A stretch of DNA of 64,000 bases, taken from assembly GCA_049517675.1 (NCBI GenBank), contig JBEKRV010000025.1:1-64000 (forward strand). Reading direction: 5' to 3'. The position numbers and the translations under genes are program-made. The notes under the pieces were generated by a model, which saw only the letters and a program-made list of their open reading frames with translations, did no database searches and was not told where the DNA came from. Source of the stretch: Bog-756 sp049517675 (GTDB lineage Bacteria > Actinomycetota > Acidimicrobiia > Acidimicrobiales > RAAP-2). This document shows positions 61,751 to 64,000 of this stretch, in pieces (position 1 is the first letter of the stretch; each line of letters begins with the position of its first letter).

Positions 61751-62593
61751 TCAGGCCACCGTGATGAAGCAGAGGCCGATCGTGCCGGGCCCGGTGTGGG
61801 TGCCGACGACCGGCCCGAGGTCGTTCACGATCACCGGGTGTTCGGACTTGAGGTCGGCGAGCAGCGCGAGGAAGTCGTCGATGTCGGCGGCCGCGCCGTG
61901 GGGGATGCCGATCCGGCTCAACGGCGGTGCGTCGAGTGCCTTGCCGGCGAGGTACTGCAGCGAACGGACCCGCGTACGTTGTTTGGACTCCTCGGCCACC
62001 TCGCCGTCGACCAGGGTCACCACCGGCTTGATGGAGAGCAACGATCCGAGGAGGGCCCGGGCCCCGCCGATGCGGCCCCCCTTCTCCAGGTGCTCGAGGT
62101 TCTCCACCACCCCGAACACGAAGGTGCGGGGGATCAGCCACGCCACCCGGGCCTCGAGCGCGTCGAGATCGGCTCCCGACGAGGCCAGTTCGGCCACGTC
62201 GAGGACCATGAGGCCGAGCCCCATCGTCATCGACCGGGAGTCGAGGGCGCGCACCTCGATGGTGTCGGAGACCGCCTTGGCGGCCGCCGATGCGGCCTGG
62301 AACGTCGCGGAGACCCCACCGGAGATGCTGAGGCTCAGCACCCCGTCGTAGCCGTCGGCGGCCGCGGCGAGGAATGCTTCCTGGAACGCTCCCGGTGACG
62401 GCGCCGCCGTCTCGGGCAGCACATCGCTGGCCTTGCACCGGGCCCAGAATTCCTCGGCACCCAGATCCCGTCCGTCGACGAACTCCTCGTCGCCGAAGCG
62501 GATCGTGAGGGGCACGATCGTGATGTCGTGTTCGGCGGCCATCTGTGCGGAGAGATCGCAGGCGCTGTCGGTTACCACCCGGATACGAGCCAT
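61751..62593 (-). CDS. DegV family fatty-acid-binding protein
   Basis: A 280-aa protein starting with the DegV pattern RIRVVTDSACDLS, with TAAPSPGAFQEAF and LSLSISGGVSATFQAA at the lipid-binding site and RIGGARALLGSLLSIKPVV later. DegV (FakB-like) proteins bind fatty acids and present them to a kinase. It begins 4 bp after the murJ stop. Confidence 0.92.
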   Translation of the reverse strand: MARIRVVTDSACDLSAQMAAEHDITIVPLTIRFGDEEFVDGRDLGAEEFWARCKASDVLPETAAPSPGAFQEAFLAAAADGYDGVLSLSISGGVSATFQAASAAAKAVSDTIEVRALDSRSMTMGLGLMVLDVAELASSGADLDALEARVAWLIPRTFVFGVVENLEHLEKGGRIGGARALLGSLLSIKPVVTLVDGEVAEESKQRTRVRSLQYLAGKALDAPPLSRIGIPHGAAADIDDFLALLADLKSEHPVIVNDLGPVVGTHTGPGTIGLCFITVA

Positions 62594-62597
62594 GGGG

Positions 62598-64000
62598 CTA
62601 CTCCTCGTCTTCGGGGGGCGGCGTGGCCCCCGGCTCCACCACCGAATGTCCGCCGGTGGCCTGGGTTCCTCCCGTGCCCCCGCGGGAAGTGTCCTGTCGC
62701 CCGCCTTGCACCGGACGTAGATGTCGCACGGGGGCGCTGTCGGGCTGTCCGCCGAGTCTGCCACGGAACGGGTCGGTCGAGTTCCCCGCCTCGGGATCCC
62801 CGCGGTCGTCGACGGAGCCGTGCTCGCCCGTCCCGGCGGTCGCCGGGGCGATGAGCCGGATGGAGGGGCGGCCCGCCCGACCCCGGGGGTCGTCGGTGTC
62901 CGGGTCGGGCGGAACCGGGGGAGCGACCGTCCGGGTCCGGTCGTCCGGAGGTCGTGGCCGCCTACCGGCGGCCCTCTTCGCCTCACGGGCGCCGAGCACG
63001 GCGGTGGCGCCCACGAACGCGACCGCACCCACCACCACCGCGAACACCACCCGGCCGAGGAGGGCCAACCCCGAGGTCGCCCCCGACACGTTCACGGCGA
63101 GCACGGTGGCCACCGCCATGACCGCGGTGGACCCCAGCACCCGGGTCACCGGAACGACCAGATCCTGACCACCGAGGCCGTCGTCCTTCCTGGCGACCAC
63201 CCCCAGGGAGATGAGGGCGGCCGCGGTGTAGGCGACGGACACCGAGAGTGCCAGCCCACGGACCCCGAGGGGCCCGACGAGGGCCACGCCGAGCACGATG
63301 TTGATGGCGTTCTCGACCAGGTAGATCCGGAACGCGGTGCGGGTGTCCTGCATGGACTGGAGCACGCGGACCATGTAGAGGAAGGTGCAGAACCCGGGGA
63401 GACCGAGGGAGAACATGGCCAGTGTGGCCGCGGTGGTGGACGCCTGGGCCGACGTCTCGGCGCCGTGGTCCAGGACGAGGTCGATCAGCGGGTGGGCGAG
63501 GATGATCATGCCCACGGCCGACGGGATGACGATGGCCAGGATGCTGCGCAGCCCGAATGCCATCCGATGGCGGAAGGCGACGATGTTCCCCTGGGCCCAA
63601 CGGGCCGACAGTGAGGGCGTCACCGCGCTCATCACCGACACGGCGACCACACCGTAGGGGAGCTGGAAGAACGTGTAGGCGTAGGTGTACGCCGACACCG
63701 CCCCCGCGACACGGGCTCCGTCGGCGAGGGCGAGGACCACCACCAGTGCCACCTGGTTGGACAGGACGATCCCGAACGTCCACCCGGCCAGGCGGGTGAT
63801 CCGCCGCATGGCCTCGTGGCCCGGCTGCCACCGGAACCGGATCCGCAGATCCGACCGGAGGAGCGACGGGACGAGGAGCGCGGCCTGGACCACCACCCCG
63901 AGGGTGGTCCCGATGCCGAGCAGGACGAGCGCCGTGTGGTGGGCATGGATGTTCGCCAGGGTGGGGCTGGGTACCAGGGCGTGGAACCACACCAGCATGC
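62598..64000 (-). CDS. murJ: lipid II flippase MurJ, 5' part beyond the window
   Basis: Partial MurJ/MviN: about 466 residues, with repeated hydrophobic helices (at least nine) and typical segments GWTFGIVLSNQVALVV, YTYAYTFFQLPYGVVAVSVMSAVTPSLS, FCTFLYMVRVLQSMQDTRTAFRI. The N-terminal half lies to the right of base 64000. After the last helix comes a polar Pro/Arg/Gly-rich tail of about 130 residues, as in actinobacterial MurJ proteins that carry a cytoplasmic extension. It flips lipid II across the membrane. Confidence 0.9.
   Translation of the reverse strand, partial: MLVWFHALVPSPTLANIHAHHTALVLLGIGTTLGVVVQAALLVPSLLRSDLRIRFRWQPGHEAMRRITRLAGWTFGIVLSNQVALVVVLALADGARVAGAVSAYTYAYTFFQLPYGVVAVSVMSAVTPSLSARWAQGNIVAFRHRMAFGLRSILAIVIPSAVGMIILAHPLIDLVLDHGAETSAQASTTAATLAMFSLGLPGFCTFLYMVRVLQSMQDTRTAFRIYLVENAINIVLGVALVGPLGVRGLALSVSVAYTAAALISLGVVARKDDGLGGQDLVVPVTRVLGSTAVMAVATVLAVNVSGATSGLALLGRVVFAVVVGAVAFVGATAVLGAREAKRAAGRRPRPPDDRTRTVAPPVPPDPDTDDPRGRAGRPSIRLIAPATAGTGEHGSVDDRGDPEAGNSTDPFRGRLGGQPDSAPVRHLRPVQGGRQDTSRGGTGGTQATGGHSVVEPGATPPPEDEE

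Overview
The window is high-GC DNA from an actinobacterium. The right third (about 42.6-64 kb) carries the standard actinobacterial origin-of-replication order: gyrA, gyrB, a DUF721 gene, recF, dnaN, dnaA, rpmH, rnpA, yidD, yidC, jag, rsmG, parA, parB, a CwlM-like pseudo-amidase, trxA, trxB, degV, murJ. The cwlM/trx/murJ linkage resembles mycobacteria; a deep-branching actinobacterium such as a member of Acidimicrobiia is a reasonable guess, but the sequence alone does not prove it.

The left two thirds (1 to about 42.5 kb) read as one integrated conjugative element. It ends at a tyrosine integrase (41229-42467) beside a tRNA-Ile(GAT) gene (42554-42630), the likely attachment site. The other end is not recognisable here and probably lies left of base 1. 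Layout: 1-2.9 kb, an E1-JAB fusion and a patatin lipase (CBASS-like or ubiquitin-like defence, cut by the window edge). 3.2-12.4 kb, an overlapping type IV secretion operon (pilin-like, VirB6-like, SCO6880-like, VirB4-like ATPase, VirB8-like, VirB1-like hydrolase, VirD4 coupling protein). 12.4-13.4 kb, a ribbon-helix-helix protein and an unknown convergent gene. 13.5-17.0 kb, a MobF relaxase-helicase. 17.0-20.0 kb, the probable oriT and leading region with ssb, a 53-aa acidic protein and an ArdC-like antirestriction protein. 20.1-24.1 kb, a GHKL-ATPase/nuclease fusion with a DNA methyltransferase. 24.5-35.8 kb, a complete leftward Tad-type pilus operon ending in a membrane-bound LysM-BTAD regulator. 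36.2-37.8 kb, small regulators including an excisionase-like protein. 37.8-41.2 kb, an HD nucleotide hydrolase, an ImmA/IrrE protease, a MerR regulator and a nucleoside deoxyribosyltransferase-like protein.

Two non-coding patterns tie the element together. First, tandem copies of GGGTGACGTT, often phased at 12 bp, lie upstream of the secretion operon, the relaxase, the Tad operon and an unknown two-gene operon; in two cases the gap to the start codon is exactly 60 bp. This looks like one element-wide operator or promoter element. Second, the three leading-region genes share a leader with a conserved long hairpin, oriented as expected for single-stranded-DNA promoters firing on the incoming strand. 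Together these suggest a self-transmissible element that controls conjugation and pilus genes jointly, makes anti-defence proteins early in the recipient, and carries at least three nucleic-acid or nucleotide-based defence candidates.
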